Positions 53,865 through 63,519 of a stretch of 64,000 bases of DNA are shown here, one piece after another. Position 1 is the first letter of the stretch. Every line of letters begins with the position of its first letter. The position numbers were made by a program, and so were the translations under genes. The stretch is from Limnochorda pilosa (lineage in GTDB: Bacteria > Bacillota > Limnochordia > Limnochordales > Limnochordaceae). Location: assembly GCF_001544015.1 (NCBI RefSeq), contig NZ_AP014924.1:186001-250000 (forward strand). Reading direction: 5' to 3'. A model generated the notes under the pieces. The model was not told the origin of the DNA. It worked only from the letters and a program-made list of their open reading frames with translations, and ran no database searches.

Positions 53865-55976
53865 ATGGCCGACGTTCTCGGCACGCCGACGCGCGAGGTC
53901 TACTGGAACATCCAGGGCATCTGGGTCATGTACGCTCTGCTCTTCCCCACGGCCCTGATCTTCGTCTACGGGTTGGGCCGCCGGGTGGAGCGCTGGCTGA
54001 TGGGCAAGCCCCAGGTCCGTTGGGACCGGCCGTGGCTCCGGCTGCGGCTCTTCCTGCGCGACGCCCTCGCCCAGGGCCAGGTCCTGCGGGAGCGGTACGC
54101 AGGGTTCGCCCACCTCTCCTTCTCGTGGGGTTTCGCGATCCTCTTCGTGGCCACGGTGGTGATCATGATCGACGAGGACCTGCGGATCCCCATCATGCAG
54201 GGTCCCTTCTACCTCTACTTCCAGTCGCTCACCGTGGACCTCTTCGGCCTGGCGGCCATCGTGGGCGTCACCCTGGCCCTGGTCCAGCGCTACGGGCTGC
54301 GCCCGCCCCGCCTCACCCACGGCGTACTCTCCGACGGGGTGCTCCTGGCCGGCTTCCTCCTGATCCTGATCCAGGGGTACCTCATCGAGGGACTCCGCAT
54401 CGTGGCCACCCAGGATCCGTGGGGCGCCTGGTCGCCCGTGGGCTACCTGACGGGGAGGCTGCTGGAGGCCTCGGGGGCGCGGGATCTGCCCAGCCAGCTC
54501 GCCCTTCACCGCTTCCTCTGGTGGTTCCACCTGGTCACGGCCTTCAGCTGGCTCGCGTACGTCCCCTACTCCAAGCTGATGCACCTCTTCGTGGCCCCCG
54601 CCGCCATCCTCTTCCGGAACCTGGAGCCCCGGGGGGCACTGCGGCCCATCGACCTGGAGACGGCACCCCGGCTGGGGGTCAGGGATCTGCCCGACTTCGG
54701 GTGGAAGGACCTTCTGGACCTGGATGCCTGCACCGAGTGCGGCCGCTGCCAGGAGGTCTGCCCGGCCCACGCGGCGGGCAAGCCGCTCAACCCCAAGCAG
54801 CTCATCCTGGACCTGCAGCGCCAGATGCGGGGGCTCACCGCCGAGCAAGCCGCGGTGCCGCTCACCACGGGCCTGGCTCCCGGGCTGCTGGTGGCTGCTT
54901 CCGCGACGGGCGGGGCCACCGCGACCGCAGAGGCACCCCCGGAGTTCCCCGGGCTCGAGATCGTCGGCCATTCCATCGATCCGGAGACCATCTGGTCCTG
55001 CACCACCTGCCACGCGTGCGTCGAGGTCTGTCCCGTGGAGATCGAACACGTCTCCAAGATCGTCGACCTCCGCCGCTACCAGGTGATGGAGGAGGCGGCC
55101 ATCGACGAGACGCCGCAGCAGGCGCTCCAGGGCATCGAGGACCGGGCGCACCCCTTCCGGGGCACCCAGGCCGGCCGTACCGACTGGTACCGGGACCTGC
55201 CTTACGTGAAGGAGATCGCCGAGACCGGGCCCGTGGACTACCTGTTCTGGGTGGGGTGCGCCGTCTCGCTCAACGAGCGGAACCAGTCGACGGCCCGGGC
55301 GCTGGCCAGGATCCTGCACGCGGCCGGCCTGGAGTTCGCCGTGCTGGGCGAGGAGGAGAGCTGCACCGGCGACCCGGCCCGGCGCATGGGGAACGAGTAC
55401 CTCTTCGAGACCATGGCCCGCCGGAACATCGAGACGCTGGCGCGCCACCAGGTGAAGCGGATCGTCACCACCTGCCCCCACTGCTACAACACCTTCAAGA
55501 ACGAGTACGGCGCCTTCGGCGGGCACTACGAGGTGATTCACCACAGCGAGCTGATCGAGCGGCTCCTGGCGGAAGGGCGCATCACCCTGAGCAAGCCGCT
55601 GGACCGGGCCCGGATCACCTTCCACGACCCCTGCTACCTCGGGCGCTGCAACGGCGTCTACGACGCGCCGCGGGCGGTGGTCGGCGCCGTCGCGGGGGAG
55701 CCGGTGGAGATGGAGCGGAGCCGGCAGGAGAGCTTCTGCTGCGGGGCCGGCGGTGGGCGCTACTTCATGGACGACCGGCCCGGCCAGCGGGTGAACGTGG
55801 AGCGCTCCCGGCAGGCGCTGGCCACGGGGGCGGAGGTGGTGGGCACCGCCTGCCCCTTCTGCATGCTGATGATGGAGGACGGGGTGCGCACCGCCGCCCA
55901 GGAGGTGGGCCGGCCCGAGGCGCCGCCGGTGAAGGACATCGCCGAGCTGGTGGCCGAGGCCCTGGCAGAGGGCTGA
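53865..55976 (+). CDS. fadF: FadF-type membrane Fe-S oxidoreductase (ETF:quinone link)
   Basis: This 703-aa protein matches Bacillus FadF (YwjF) in length and layout. About six N-terminal helices form a cytochrome b/NarI-like domain (HLSFSWGFAILFVATVVIMI ... HRFLWWFHLVTAFSWLAYV). Two 4Fe-4S clusters follow, CTECGRCQEVCP and CTTCHACVEVCP, then two CCG-type domains (VGCAVSLNERN ... CTGDPARR; HDPCYLGRCN ... FCCGAGGG) as in heterodisulfide reductase. It probably passes EtfAB electrons to menaquinone. The ATG follows CGGGGGGAAACGG. Confidence 0.9.
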   Translation: MADVLGTPTREVYWNIQGIWVMYALLFPTALIFVYGLGRRVERWLMGKPQVRWDRPWLRLRLFLRDALAQGQVLRERYAGFAHLSFSWGFAILFVATVVIMIDEDLRIPIMQGPFYLYFQSLTVDLFGLAAIVGVTLALVQRYGLRPPRLTHGVLSDGVLLAGFLLILIQGYLIEGLRIVATQDPWGAWSPVGYLTGRLLEASGARDLPSQLALHRFLWWFHLVTAFSWLAYVPYSKLMHLFVAPAAILFRNLEPRGALRPIDLETAPRLGVRDLPDFGWKDLLDLDACTECGRCQEVCPAHAAGKPLNPKQLILDLQRQMRGLTAEQAAVPLTTGLAPGLLVAASATGGATATAEAPPEFPGLEIVGHSIDPETIWSCTTCHACVEVCPVEIEHVSKIVDLRRYQVMEEAAIDETPQQALQGIEDRAHPFRGTQAGRTDWYRDLPYVKEIAETGPVDYLFWVGCAVSLNERNQSTARALARILHAAGLEFAVLGEEESCTGDPARRMGNEYLFETMARRNIETLARHQVKRIVTTCPHCYNTFKNEYGAFGGHYEVIHHSELIERLLAEGRITLSKPLDRARITFHDPCYLGRCNGVYDAPRAVVGAVAGEPVEMERSRQESFCCGAGGGRYFMDDRPGQRVNVERSRQALATGAEVVGTACPFCMLMMEDGVRTAAQEVGRPEAPPVKDIAELVAEALAEG

Positions 55977-56060
55977 CGGGAACCCGCGAGGCGCGCGGCT
56001 CACGCGTGGCTGGTTGGGACGTTCGGCTTGCCAGAGTGCACCGGCAGGGAGGGGAAACGG

Positions 56061-57230
56061 ATGGACGTGGACCTGAAGCTGACCGACGAGCAGCGGCAGA
56101 TCCTGGAGATGGTGCGGGAGCTCGCGCGCGAGAGGATCGCTCCCGGCGCGGGCGAGTGGGACGAGAAGGACGAGTTCCCTTGGGAGGTGGTGGACGCCTA
56201 CCGGGAGGCAGGGCTCTACGGCCTGGCCATTCCCGAAGCGTACGGGGGCGTGGGCGCCTCGGAGCTGACCCAGGTGCTGGTGGTGGAGGAGCTGGCCAAG
56301 GTGGACGCGGGCTCGGCCATCATCCTCGCGGTGCAGTGGCTGGGGGCGCTGCCCATCCTGGTGGCCGGCTCCGAGGAGCAGAAGCAGCGCTACCTGCCCA
56401 GGCTGGCCACCGGCGAGTGGCTCTCGGCCATGGGCCTCACCGAGCCCGAGGCGGGCTCCGACGTGGCCGGGCTCCAGACCCGGGCGGTGCGGGAGCCTGG
56501 CGGCTACCGCCTGACGGGACAGAAGAAGTTCATCACCAACGGCGGCGTGGCCGACGTGGTGACCACCTTCGCCCGCACGGGCGGGCCAGGGCCCAAGGGG
56601 ATCTCGGCCTTCATTGTCGAGAAAGGTTATGAAGGCTTTTCCGTAGGCCGCATCGAAAGGAAACTCGGAATTCGCTCGTCGAACACCGCCGAGCTCCTCT
56701 TCGACGACTGCCGGGTGCCCGAGGAGAACCGCATCGGCGAGGAGGGCGAGGGCTTCTCCGTCGCCATGCGCACCCTGGACCGAAGCCGCCCGTCGGTGGC
56801 CGCCCAGGCCCTCGGGATCGCCGAAGGTGCTTTCGACGCGGCGCTCCAGTATGCGCAGGAGAGGAAGGCGTTCGGCCGGGAGATCGCCCAGTTCCAGGCG
56901 ATCCAGTTCATGCTGGCCGACATGGCCATGGGCATCGAGGCCGCACGGGGGCTGGTCTACCGGGCGGCGGAGATGGTGGAGGAGGAAGGCCGGGGAGGGC
57001 GACGGCTAGTGCGGGCCAACCGCTACTCCTCCATGGCCAAGTGCTTCGCCTCCGACATGGCCATGAAGGTGACCACCGACGCCGTCCAGATCTTCGGGGG
57101 ATACGGGTACATCAAGGACTTCCCGGTGGAGCGCTACATGCGGGACGCGAAGATCACCCAGATCTACGAGGGCACCAACGAAATCCAGAGGATCGTCATC
57201 GCGAGGAGCTACCTCTCGGAAGGAGCGTGA
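56061..57230 (+). CDS. Acyl-CoA dehydrogenase
   Basis: This 389-aa canonical ACAD has GLTEPEAGSDVAGLQTRA, TGQKKFITNGG, LGIRSSNTAELLFDDCRVPE, FGGYGYIKDFPVERYMRDAK and ITQIYEGTNEIQRI with the catalytic Glu. It is most like short/medium-chain enzymes (butyryl-CoA type). The ATG follows GGAGGGG. It directly precedes the citrate synthase gene. Confidence 0.94.
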   Translation: MDVDLKLTDEQRQILEMVRELARERIAPGAGEWDEKDEFPWEVVDAYREAGLYGLAIPEAYGGVGASELTQVLVVEELAKVDAGSAIILAVQWLGALPILVAGSEEQKQRYLPRLATGEWLSAMGLTEPEAGSDVAGLQTRAVREPGGYRLTGQKKFITNGGVADVVTTFARTGGPGPKGISAFIVEKGYEGFSVGRIERKLGIRSSNTAELLFDDCRVPEENRIGEEGEGFSVAMRTLDRSRPSVAAQALGIAEGAFDAALQYAQERKAFGREIAQFQAIQFMLADMAMGIEAARGLVYRAAEMVEEEGRGGRRLVRANRYSSMAKCFASDMAMKVTTDAVQIFGGYGYIKDFPVERYMRDAKITQIYEGTNEIQRIVIARSYLSEGA

Positions 57231-57234
57231 TGAC

Positions 57235-58368
57235 ATGAGCGCGACCCGGGGCGGTCTGGAAGGCGTCGTCGCCGCTTCCAGCGCCGTCTCGTTCATCGAC
57301 GGTGAGCGAAGCGAGCTCACCTACCGAGGCTACCCGGTGCCCGACCTGGCCCGGCGGGCCACCTTCGAGGAGGTGACCTACCTGCTCCTGGAGGGCGAGC
57401 TACCCACCCGGTCCCAGCTGGAGGCGTTCGCGCAGGAACTGGAGCGCCTGCGCCCCTTGCCGGGCGCCGTGCTCGAGCGGTTGGGCCAGCTCCCGAAGGA
57501 GGCGCCCATGGACCTGCTGCGAACCGGCATCTCCATCCTGGGCCACTACGATCCCGACGGGGAGAGCACCGACCCGGCCGCCCGCAAGCGGGTGGTGATG
57601 CGGCTGGTGGCCCGCATGGGCACCCTGGTGGCCGCCATCGGGCGCCTGCGCCGGGGGCTGGCTCCCGTCCCACCCTCGGTGGAGCACGACCCCACCGGCC
57701 GATCCACCGCCTGGCAGCTCCTCTTCATGCTGCAGGGCCGCGCCCCCGACCCTGAGTACACCCGCCTCCTGGACATGGCGCTCACCCTCCACGCGGATCA
57801 CGAGTTGAACGCTTCCACCTTCACCGGCCGGGTGATCGCGGCCACCCTCTCGGACATCTACTCCAGCGTCGTGGGGGCCATCGGCGCCCTCAAGGGGCCG
57901 CTCCACGGCGGCGCCAACGAGGCGGCCCGGCGCACCTTCGAGCAGATCGGCGAGGCTTCCCAGGCTGCGCCGTGGACCCGCGCCGCGCTGGAGCGGAAGG
58001 AGCGCATCATGGGCATCGGCCACCGGGTCTACAAGCACTTCGACCCCCGGGCCGAGCTCCTGCGCGAGGAGCTCACCGCCCTCCGCGATCGACCCGAAGT
58101 GGGTCCGTGGCTCGAGATCGCGTTGGAGGTGGAGCGGGTGGTGAAGGAGGAAAAGGGGATGCACCCCAACCCCGACTTCTTCACCGCCATCGCCTACGGG
58201 GCCATGGGGATCCCCACCGATCTCTTCACGCCTGTCTTCGCCGTAAGTCGCATCACCGGCTGGTGCGCGCACCTCCTGGAGCAGTACGAGAACAACCGGC
58301 TCATCCGGCCCCGGGCCGAGTACGTGGGTCCCCCGCCGCGGGCCCTGGTGCCGCTGGCGGAGCGCTAG
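57235..58368 (+). CDS. Citrate/2-methylcitrate synthase
   Basis: This 377-aa type II-like citrate synthase has active-site motifs LTLHADHELNASTFTGRV, GALKGPLHGGANEAA, MGIGHRVYKHFDPRAELL and NPDFFTAIAYGAMGIP. It condenses acetyl- or propionyl-CoA with oxaloacetate. Its place after the beta-oxidation genes would suit disposal of acetyl-CoA, or of propionyl-CoA from odd-chain acids. The ATG lies four bases after the ACAD stop. T5 at 58374-58378 may mark transcript end. Confidence 0.92.
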   Translation: MSATRGGLEGVVAASSAVSFIDGERSELTYRGYPVPDLARRATFEEVTYLLLEGELPTRSQLEAFAQELERLRPLPGAVLERLGQLPKEAPMDLLRTGISILGHYDPDGESTDPAARKRVVMRLVARMGTLVAAIGRLRRGLAPVPPSVEHDPTGRSTAWQLLFMLQGRAPDPEYTRLLDMALTLHADHELNASTFTGRVIAATLSDIYSSVVGAIGALKGPLHGGANEAARRTFEQIGEASQAAPWTRAALERKERIMGIGHRVYKHFDPRAELLREELTALRDRPEVGPWLEIALEVERVVKEEKGMHPNPDFFTAIAYGAMGIPTDLFTPVFAVSRITGWCAHLLEQYENNRLIRPRAEYVGPPPRALVPLAER

Positions 58369-58395
58369 GCTTGTTTTTCGCAGTTAGACAAGTGA

Positions 58396-59190
58396 CTATT
58401 GGGGCTCGGGAGACGAGGTGTCCAGGAAGTGGAGCGGGCGGTCGATGCCGAGCGTCTCGAAGATCTGCTGCTGGAGCGGTGTGGGACGGGGGACGAGGTA
58501 TTCGACATCCCCGGCCAGTTGGCGGCGCTGGACGGCGTAGAATTCGAAGGCGAGCATCAGGCGCCGGGCTGCCTGAGCGGCTTGCGGGTGTAGGGGTCCG
58601 TCAGGGTGGTACCCGTCGCCGTCAGGTTCTTCCTGGCCGCCCGCTCCAGGTGCAGTAGAGCATGAGGGCGGCGTAGAGCACAAAGGCCAGCGAAGCGATG
58701 CGCCGGTTCTCTTCCAGAAGACGGGCCGTACCTGGAGCGGGCCCTTGAGGTCGGCGAAGCGCCGCTCCGAGAGGTACTGGCGCTTGTAGCGTTCGAGGAA
58801 CTGCTCGTTCGTGTACTCAGGGCCCAGGTTGGTCACCAGGGTGTAGACCCCGTCGAGTTGCTGCAGGCGTCGCAAGGCGGCCTCGTTCTTGGTGAACTGG
58901 AGGCGCATCGCTCGCCCCTGCCCCTCCACGGACCAGTCGAAGGCGTCTTCGAGCTTGGCCGTGGCCAGCAGACCCTTCATTCGATCCTTCACGGCCTCAG
59001 GGGTCGTGAGGGTGCGAAGCCCCAGGTTCCGTTGGACCTTGTCGATGGCCTCGCAGAGCTTGGTGATCTTGCGCCGGCGGTTCTTCCTGGCGGCACGCCG
59101 CTCTTCGGAGGAGGCGACGAAGGTCCGCCGGAAGGGGTACACCTTCCCGGTCTCGAGGTCCGTGAGGGTGAAGGAAGTCTCAAAGGCCAT
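58396..59190 (-). pseudogene. IS1634-type transposase remnant
   Basis: The open frame (264 codons) matches the C-terminal half of an IS1634/IS4-type DDE transposase: GVYTLVTNLGPEYTNEQFLE and YKRQYLSERRFADLKGPLQV, with the catalytic Glu in a Y(2)Q(3)E(6)K arrangement. After RPVF the reading frame is wrong: the expected LEENRRIASLAFVLYAALML is found in the -1 frame. Single-base deletions near 58717, 58650 and 58564 add to three, so the frame returns for RLMLAFEFYAVQRRQ. The N-terminal half is missing, and the fragment ends about 100 bases from the CRISPR array. No terminal inverted repeats were recognised. Confidence 0.8.
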
Positions 59191-59295
59191 GTAGAGGTGA
59201 GGACGGGGTTCGTGATCCCGGCCGTAGGAGAGAAGTTCGAGGCCACGGGGCGGATCCCCAGCCCGGAGGTGGGCGCGGTCGCGCGGGTCTATGAG

Positions 59296-59331
59296 GTTTC
59301 AACGGAGCCACCGCTCTCCAGCGGTGGTCAC
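59296..59331 (-). repeat. Leader-distal repeat with one substitution
   Basis: This copy reads GTTTCAACGG where all others read GCTTCAACGG, a single change in the second base. Terminal repeats farthest from the leader commonly drift like this, so it marks the trailer end. Confidence 0.9.
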
Positions 59332-61356
59332 TCGGATACTGCTCGGGGTGGACCAGGCGGGCGTTGTCGCTTCAACGGAGCCACCGCTCTCCAGCGGTGG
59401 TCACTCAAGGTGGGCGTGGATCTTGGGGTTGCATAGGAGGGCTTCAACGGAGCCACCGCTCTCCAGCGGTGGTCACCCATGACCGGGAGGAGGTTGAGAT
59501 CCTTCCAGTACTCGCTTCAACGGAGCCACCGCTCTCCAGCGGTGGTCACGTGGCCCAGCCCGCATGAGTCAGTGGAGGGTGCCGTTGCTTCAACGGAGCC
59601 ACCGCTCTCCAGCGGTGGTCACAAATCCATTTCATCTCGATGTTGTGACTAACAGAGAGCTTCAACGGAGCCACCGCTCTCCAGCGGTGGTCACGAGAAC
59701 AGGCCGCCGTACTATGCGCTGTGCTTCATCATGCTTCAACGGAGCCACCGCTCTCCAGCGGTGGTCACAAGAAGGTGGAGGGCGCGTCCGTGGACCTAGC
59801 CCGGGCTTCAACGGAGCCACCGCTCTCCAGCGGTGGTCACCACCTGCTGCCAGTCAGCCTGGGCGGTCCAGCGGCGGCTTCAACGGAGCCACCGCTCTCC
59901 AGCGGTGGTCACGCTGGAGGAGGGTGTAGACGCGCCGCCTCTGGTACCAGCTTCAACGGAGCCACCGCTCTCCAGCGGTGGTCACACCGAGGAGGGTGGT
60001 GAAGGCGATCCGGCTTTGCTCGCTTCAACGGAGCCACCGCTCTCCAGCGGTGGTCACTAGCTGGGAGGCAGGGCGGAGGATGCCAGACTACGGGCTTCAA
60101 CGGAGCCACCGCTCTCCAGCGGTGGTCACCCGAGGCTGGGAATGTCGTGCTGGTCAGGGCCCCGTGGCTTCAACGGAGCCACCGCTCTCCAGCGGTGGTC
60201 ACTAATCGTGCGTAGGTGCGGACGCTGGGAGGCGGAGGCGCTTCAACGGAGCCACCGCTCTCCAGCGGTGGTCACCCGGGAGGCCCTTGATGGTTCCCTG
60301 GTAGTACCAGGCTTCAACGGAGCCACCGCTCTCCAGCGGTGGTCACGAACGTCAGCGCCCCCACGGGGAGCGACAGGGCCATGCTTCAACGGAGCCACCG
60401 CTCTCCAGCGGTGGTCACGATCACTTGGCCGTCGCGCAGGATCAGGGAGCCGGACGCTTCAACGGAGCCACCGCTCTCCAGCGGTGGTCACCGAGCGGGC
60501 CGCCATCGAGACGTGGACGCGGAGCGCGCTTCAACGGAGCCACCGCTCTCCAGCGGTGGTCACCAGAATCGGCGCTCCGGCGCTTGCGGGCGGCCAAGGG
60601 CTTCAACGGAGCCACCGCTCTCCAGCGGTGGTCACAGGGCCGCGGAGATGCGCGAACCGGTGGAGAGGAGGCTTCAACGGAGCCACCGCTCTCCAGCGGT
60701 GGTCACGGTACTTAACTATCCACCACCCTTCGCGCTCACGTATGCTTCAACGGAGCCACCGCTCTCCAGCGGTGGTCACCCGCGAAAGGGTCGAGCAGCC
60801 GGGCGCCGGGGAATGCGTAGCTTCAACGGAGCCACCGCTCTCCAGCGGTGGTCACGCCCCAATCGATGCCCTGCTGAAGATGCTGGGCCCGCTTCAACGG
60901 AGCCACCGCTCTCCAGCGGTGGTCACGAGTTCGTGGACGTCTTGGCGACCGAGGCGTTTCTTGCTTCAACGGAGCCACCGCTCTCCAGCGGTGGTCACCA
61001 GGGTACGAGCCACGGCGTGCTGCTTGCCTGCCTGGCTTCAACGGAGCCACCGCTCTCCAGCGGTGGTCACGAGAGGGCCGACCCGTGCCATCTTAGGATG
61101 ATCTGGCTTCAACGGAGCCACCGCTCTCCAGCGGTGGTCACGCCTCCGCCCGCAACCTGTTGAATCGGAATCCAGTGGCTTCAACGGAGCCACCGCTCTC
61201 CAGCGGTGGTCACCTCATCCACGTCAATGCAGACCAGACCCATGGAAGCGCTTCAACGGAGCCACCGCTCTCCAGCGGTGGTCACCACCAAGGTCTTCCG
61301 CCCTGGGGTGATATTGGTCAGCTTCAACGGAGCCACCGCTCTCCAGCGGTGGTCAC

Positions 61357-61466
61357 TTCAGGCGCAGATACAGGTCCTCTGGCACGTCCACGCGCTTCAA
61401 CGGAGCCACCGCTCTCCAGCGGTGGTCACTTCAGGCGCAGATACAGGTCCTCTGGCACGTCCACGC
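61357..61466 (-). repeat. Duplicated repeat-spacer unit
   Basis: The 37-base spacers at 61357-61393 and 61430-61466 are identical and separated by one repeat (61394-61429). This indicates a tandem duplication of one unit by recombination or replication slippage. Confidence 0.97.
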
Positions 61467-62298
61467 GCTTCAACGGAGCCACCGCTCTCCAGCGGTGGTC
61501 ACCCTCGTGGATGCGTGGCGCCCCTGCGGCGCGTCCTGACGCTTCAACGGAGCCACCGCTCTCCAGCGGTGGTCACTCCTCGTCGAAGCCGCGCCCCGTG
61601 CCCACACTCGATGCTTCAACGGAGCCACCGCTCTCCAGCGGTGGTCACAGGTGGCTTGGGGGCGGCAAGGTTCCGATATACGTGCTTCAACGGAGCCACC
61701 GCTCTCCAGCGGTGGTCACGAGAAGTACAACCGGAACACGGCGCAGGCCGCCCCGCGCTTCAACGGAGCCACCGCTCTCCAGCGGTGGTCACATGCCAGC
61801 CGAAGGGCGGCCCGAACGACTGGTGGCCGGCTTCAACGGAGCCACCGCTCTCCAGCGGTGGTCACGTGGCTCATCAACACGATCCGCTACGTTGCGGCCA
61901 GCTTCAACGGAGCCACCGCTCTCCAGCGGTGGTCACGGCCGATGCCGTGAATGGGCACGAGTTCCGCAACGGTGGGCTTCAACGGAGCCACCGCTCTCCA
62001 GCGGTGGTCACGCGACAACTCGTTCAGACGCCGCTCCAAGCCCGCTGGCTTCAACGGAGCCACCGCTCTCCAGCGGTGGTCACGACGCGAAGTCCGTCAC
62101 GCCCCACTCGGCGTAGTCGCTTCAACGGAGCCACCGCTCTCCAGCGGTGGTCACGGGAGCTTGGCGATGAGGTCCCGCAGCGCGCCGACGCTTCAACGGA
62201 GCCACCGCTCTCCAGCGGTGGTCACCAGCGAACGAGACGCCGGTTGCCACGTCGATATCGACGCTTCAACGGAGCCACCGCTCTCCAGCGGTGGTCAC

Positions 62299-62571
62299 CC
62301 CTCCTTGTGCAGGACGCTTCCCTAGGGCTCTCTCGCCCTTCCTTTCGAGCACCCCCCTTGGCTCCAGTGGAGCAGGGGTCTCTCTGGCACGCGCACCAAC
62401 CGCGCGACTCCGTCTGCGTCGAGCTTTCGAGCACCGCCAGGCGATTCGTGCTCACTGGAGCGCTCGAACCGTGGACCGAGTCTCGTCACTGCTCCCGTCT
62501 TCACCACCCGGCTTCTTTCAATTGTCAAGGTACAAAGACAAGGCAAAGGCATTCCGTCTCCGTCGGTCCCC
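62299..62571 (-). promoter_or_regulatory. CRISPR leader
   Basis: This 273-base non-coding interval lies between the last cas stop and the first repeat. On the minus strand a perfect TTGACA (62528-62523) begins about 45 bases after the cas stop, overlapping CAATTGAAAG, which echoes the repeat's 3' end. No good -10 box follows at 17 bases. The 12-mer CTTTCGAGCACC (plus strand) occurs twice, at 62342-62353 and 62422-62433, 80 bases apart. GCTCCAGTGGAGC (62361-62373) is a small inverted repeat. Confidence 0.7.
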
Positions 62572-63519
62572 CTAGACCGCAACGACCTCCCGTGGACCAG
62601 CGCCAAGGAGCGCTCGTGCGGCCGAGAAGTTCCGGTACCGGTCTTCGGTGGACCGCAGGGACTCGAACACTTCCACTACCCCCAGCGCATGCAGCCTTCT
62701 CGGATCAGGTCGCTCGCGCCCGAGCTCGGGGTGGGTCATCAGCGAGCGCGCAACGTCCAGAGGGATCGCCGGCTCCCAAATGGGCCAGCGTGTGGCCCAG
62801 CCGCGCTCGTTGCGCACGAAGGAGGCCGTGAAGAGCATCCTCCCCACGATGGCTGTCGGGAAGAACGGGAGCGCCTCAATGGCGAGCCTATTCGCCCCGC
62901 GCTCGGTTCGGATGGGGAACTCCTTGGAGTCCTTCGGGTCGTCGGCTCGGTACGCGTAGCGCCGATCATCCGCCGGGTCCCAGCGCATGGCCGGGCTTGG
63001 GTCCCGATAGCGCCAAACCTCGAAGAGGGCCTGACGGATGTGCTCGGGCTTCGTACCCCGCACGAGCTTTCCGATCATGTCGAAGAACCGTTGCTGTCCC
63101 GCACCGACCGTCCGAAGGGCCGTGTCCTGGATGCGGCCGTTATCGTTGGTGACGAGCTCACAGCCGTAAGCCAGCGCAAAGTCCGCGAGCCTCCGATCCG
63201 TCGCTCCCGCAGCGTCCGCCGCTTGGCGAGCGAACGCGGCAAACGCTGGTCCCTCCACGGGGAGGCTGTTCCCAAGGGCCGTGAACTCGGGCGCCCCGTC
63301 CCTCGCACTCAGGTATTCGTGCAGTGCTTCGACAAGCGCCTCCTGAGAGACGTCTGGGGCAACATGCCAAGCCGGCCGCCATCCCTGGGGGAGCAACTGC
63401 CATCGCATCCGGACGTCGCTCGAAGGCCGGATCTCGGTCAAGGTTCTGAACGTCCCCATCGTCGCCAGGAACCCCAGGAGGTTCTCCCCCGGTGGGCCGA
63501 TCGCGATGTGTTCGCTCAT
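62572..63519 (-). CDS. Type I-G Cas small subunit (Csb3/Cas3-extension type)
   Basis: This protein has 315 residues from the ATG at 63519, which overlaps the cas3 stop (ATGA). It opens IAIGPPGENLLGFLATMGTF and has GNSLPVEGPAFAAF, LADFALAYGCELV, RFFDMIGKLVRG, then GANRLAIEALPFFPTAIVGR and RWPIWEPAIPLDVARSLM. Position right after a cas3 with a C-terminal HD, size, and the LPFFPTA/WPIWEP segments match the GSU0052/Csb3 or Cas3-extension proteins of type I-G. The exact family name needs a profile search. It may serve as a Cascade or Cas3-linked subunit. Confidence 0.65.
   Translation of the reverse strand: MSEHIAIGPPGENLLGFLATMGTFRTLTEIRPSSDVRMRWQLLPQGWRPAWHVAPDVSQEALVEALHEYLSARDGAPEFTALGNSLPVEGPAFAAFARQAADAAGATDRRLADFALAYGCELVTNDNGRIQDTALRTVGAGQQRFFDMIGKLVRGTKPEHIRQALFEVWRYRDPSPAMRWDPADDRRYAYRADDPKDSKEFPIRTERGANRLAIEALPFFPTAIVGRMLFTASFVRNERGWATRWPIWEPAIPLDVARSLMTHPELGRERPDPRRLHALGVVEVFESLRSTEDRYRNFSAARALLGAGPREVVAV

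Larger units (their letters stand above)
59296..62298 (-). CRISPR. CRISPR array, 42 repeats and 41 spacers
   Basis: Thirty-six-base repeats start GCTTCAACGGAG and contain the perfect 8-bp stem CCACCGCT/AGCGGTGG around CTCC, and end TCAC. There are 42 copies and 41 spacers of 35-40 bases. On the minus strand the repeat ends in CGTTGAAGC, close to the common 3' tag ATTGAAA(C/G), and the only altered repeat is at the low-coordinate end. Both facts say the array is transcribed leftward from a leader at 62299-62571. Apart from that terminal copy the repeats appear identical. The repeat and adjacent cas genes suit type I-G (formerly I-U). Confidence 0.98.

Noticed and set aside
53159-56632. A 1157-codon plus-strand frame across etfA, fadF and an acyl-CoA dehydrogenase
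   Set aside because: It is in a different frame from the three recognised proteins and has no motifs.
58369-58412. Terminal inverted repeat of the transposase remnant
   Set aside because: The sequence after the citrate synthase stop looks like an element end, but no matching inverted copy was found near 59190-59295.
60142-62831. Long open frames through the CRISPR array (about 320 to 540 codons) with repeated STEPPLSSGGH-like, NGATALQRWS-like and RSHRSPAVV-like blocks
   Set aside because: The blocks are the three translations of the 36-base repeat, and the stretches between them are spacers. There is no ribosome site or protein-like composition.
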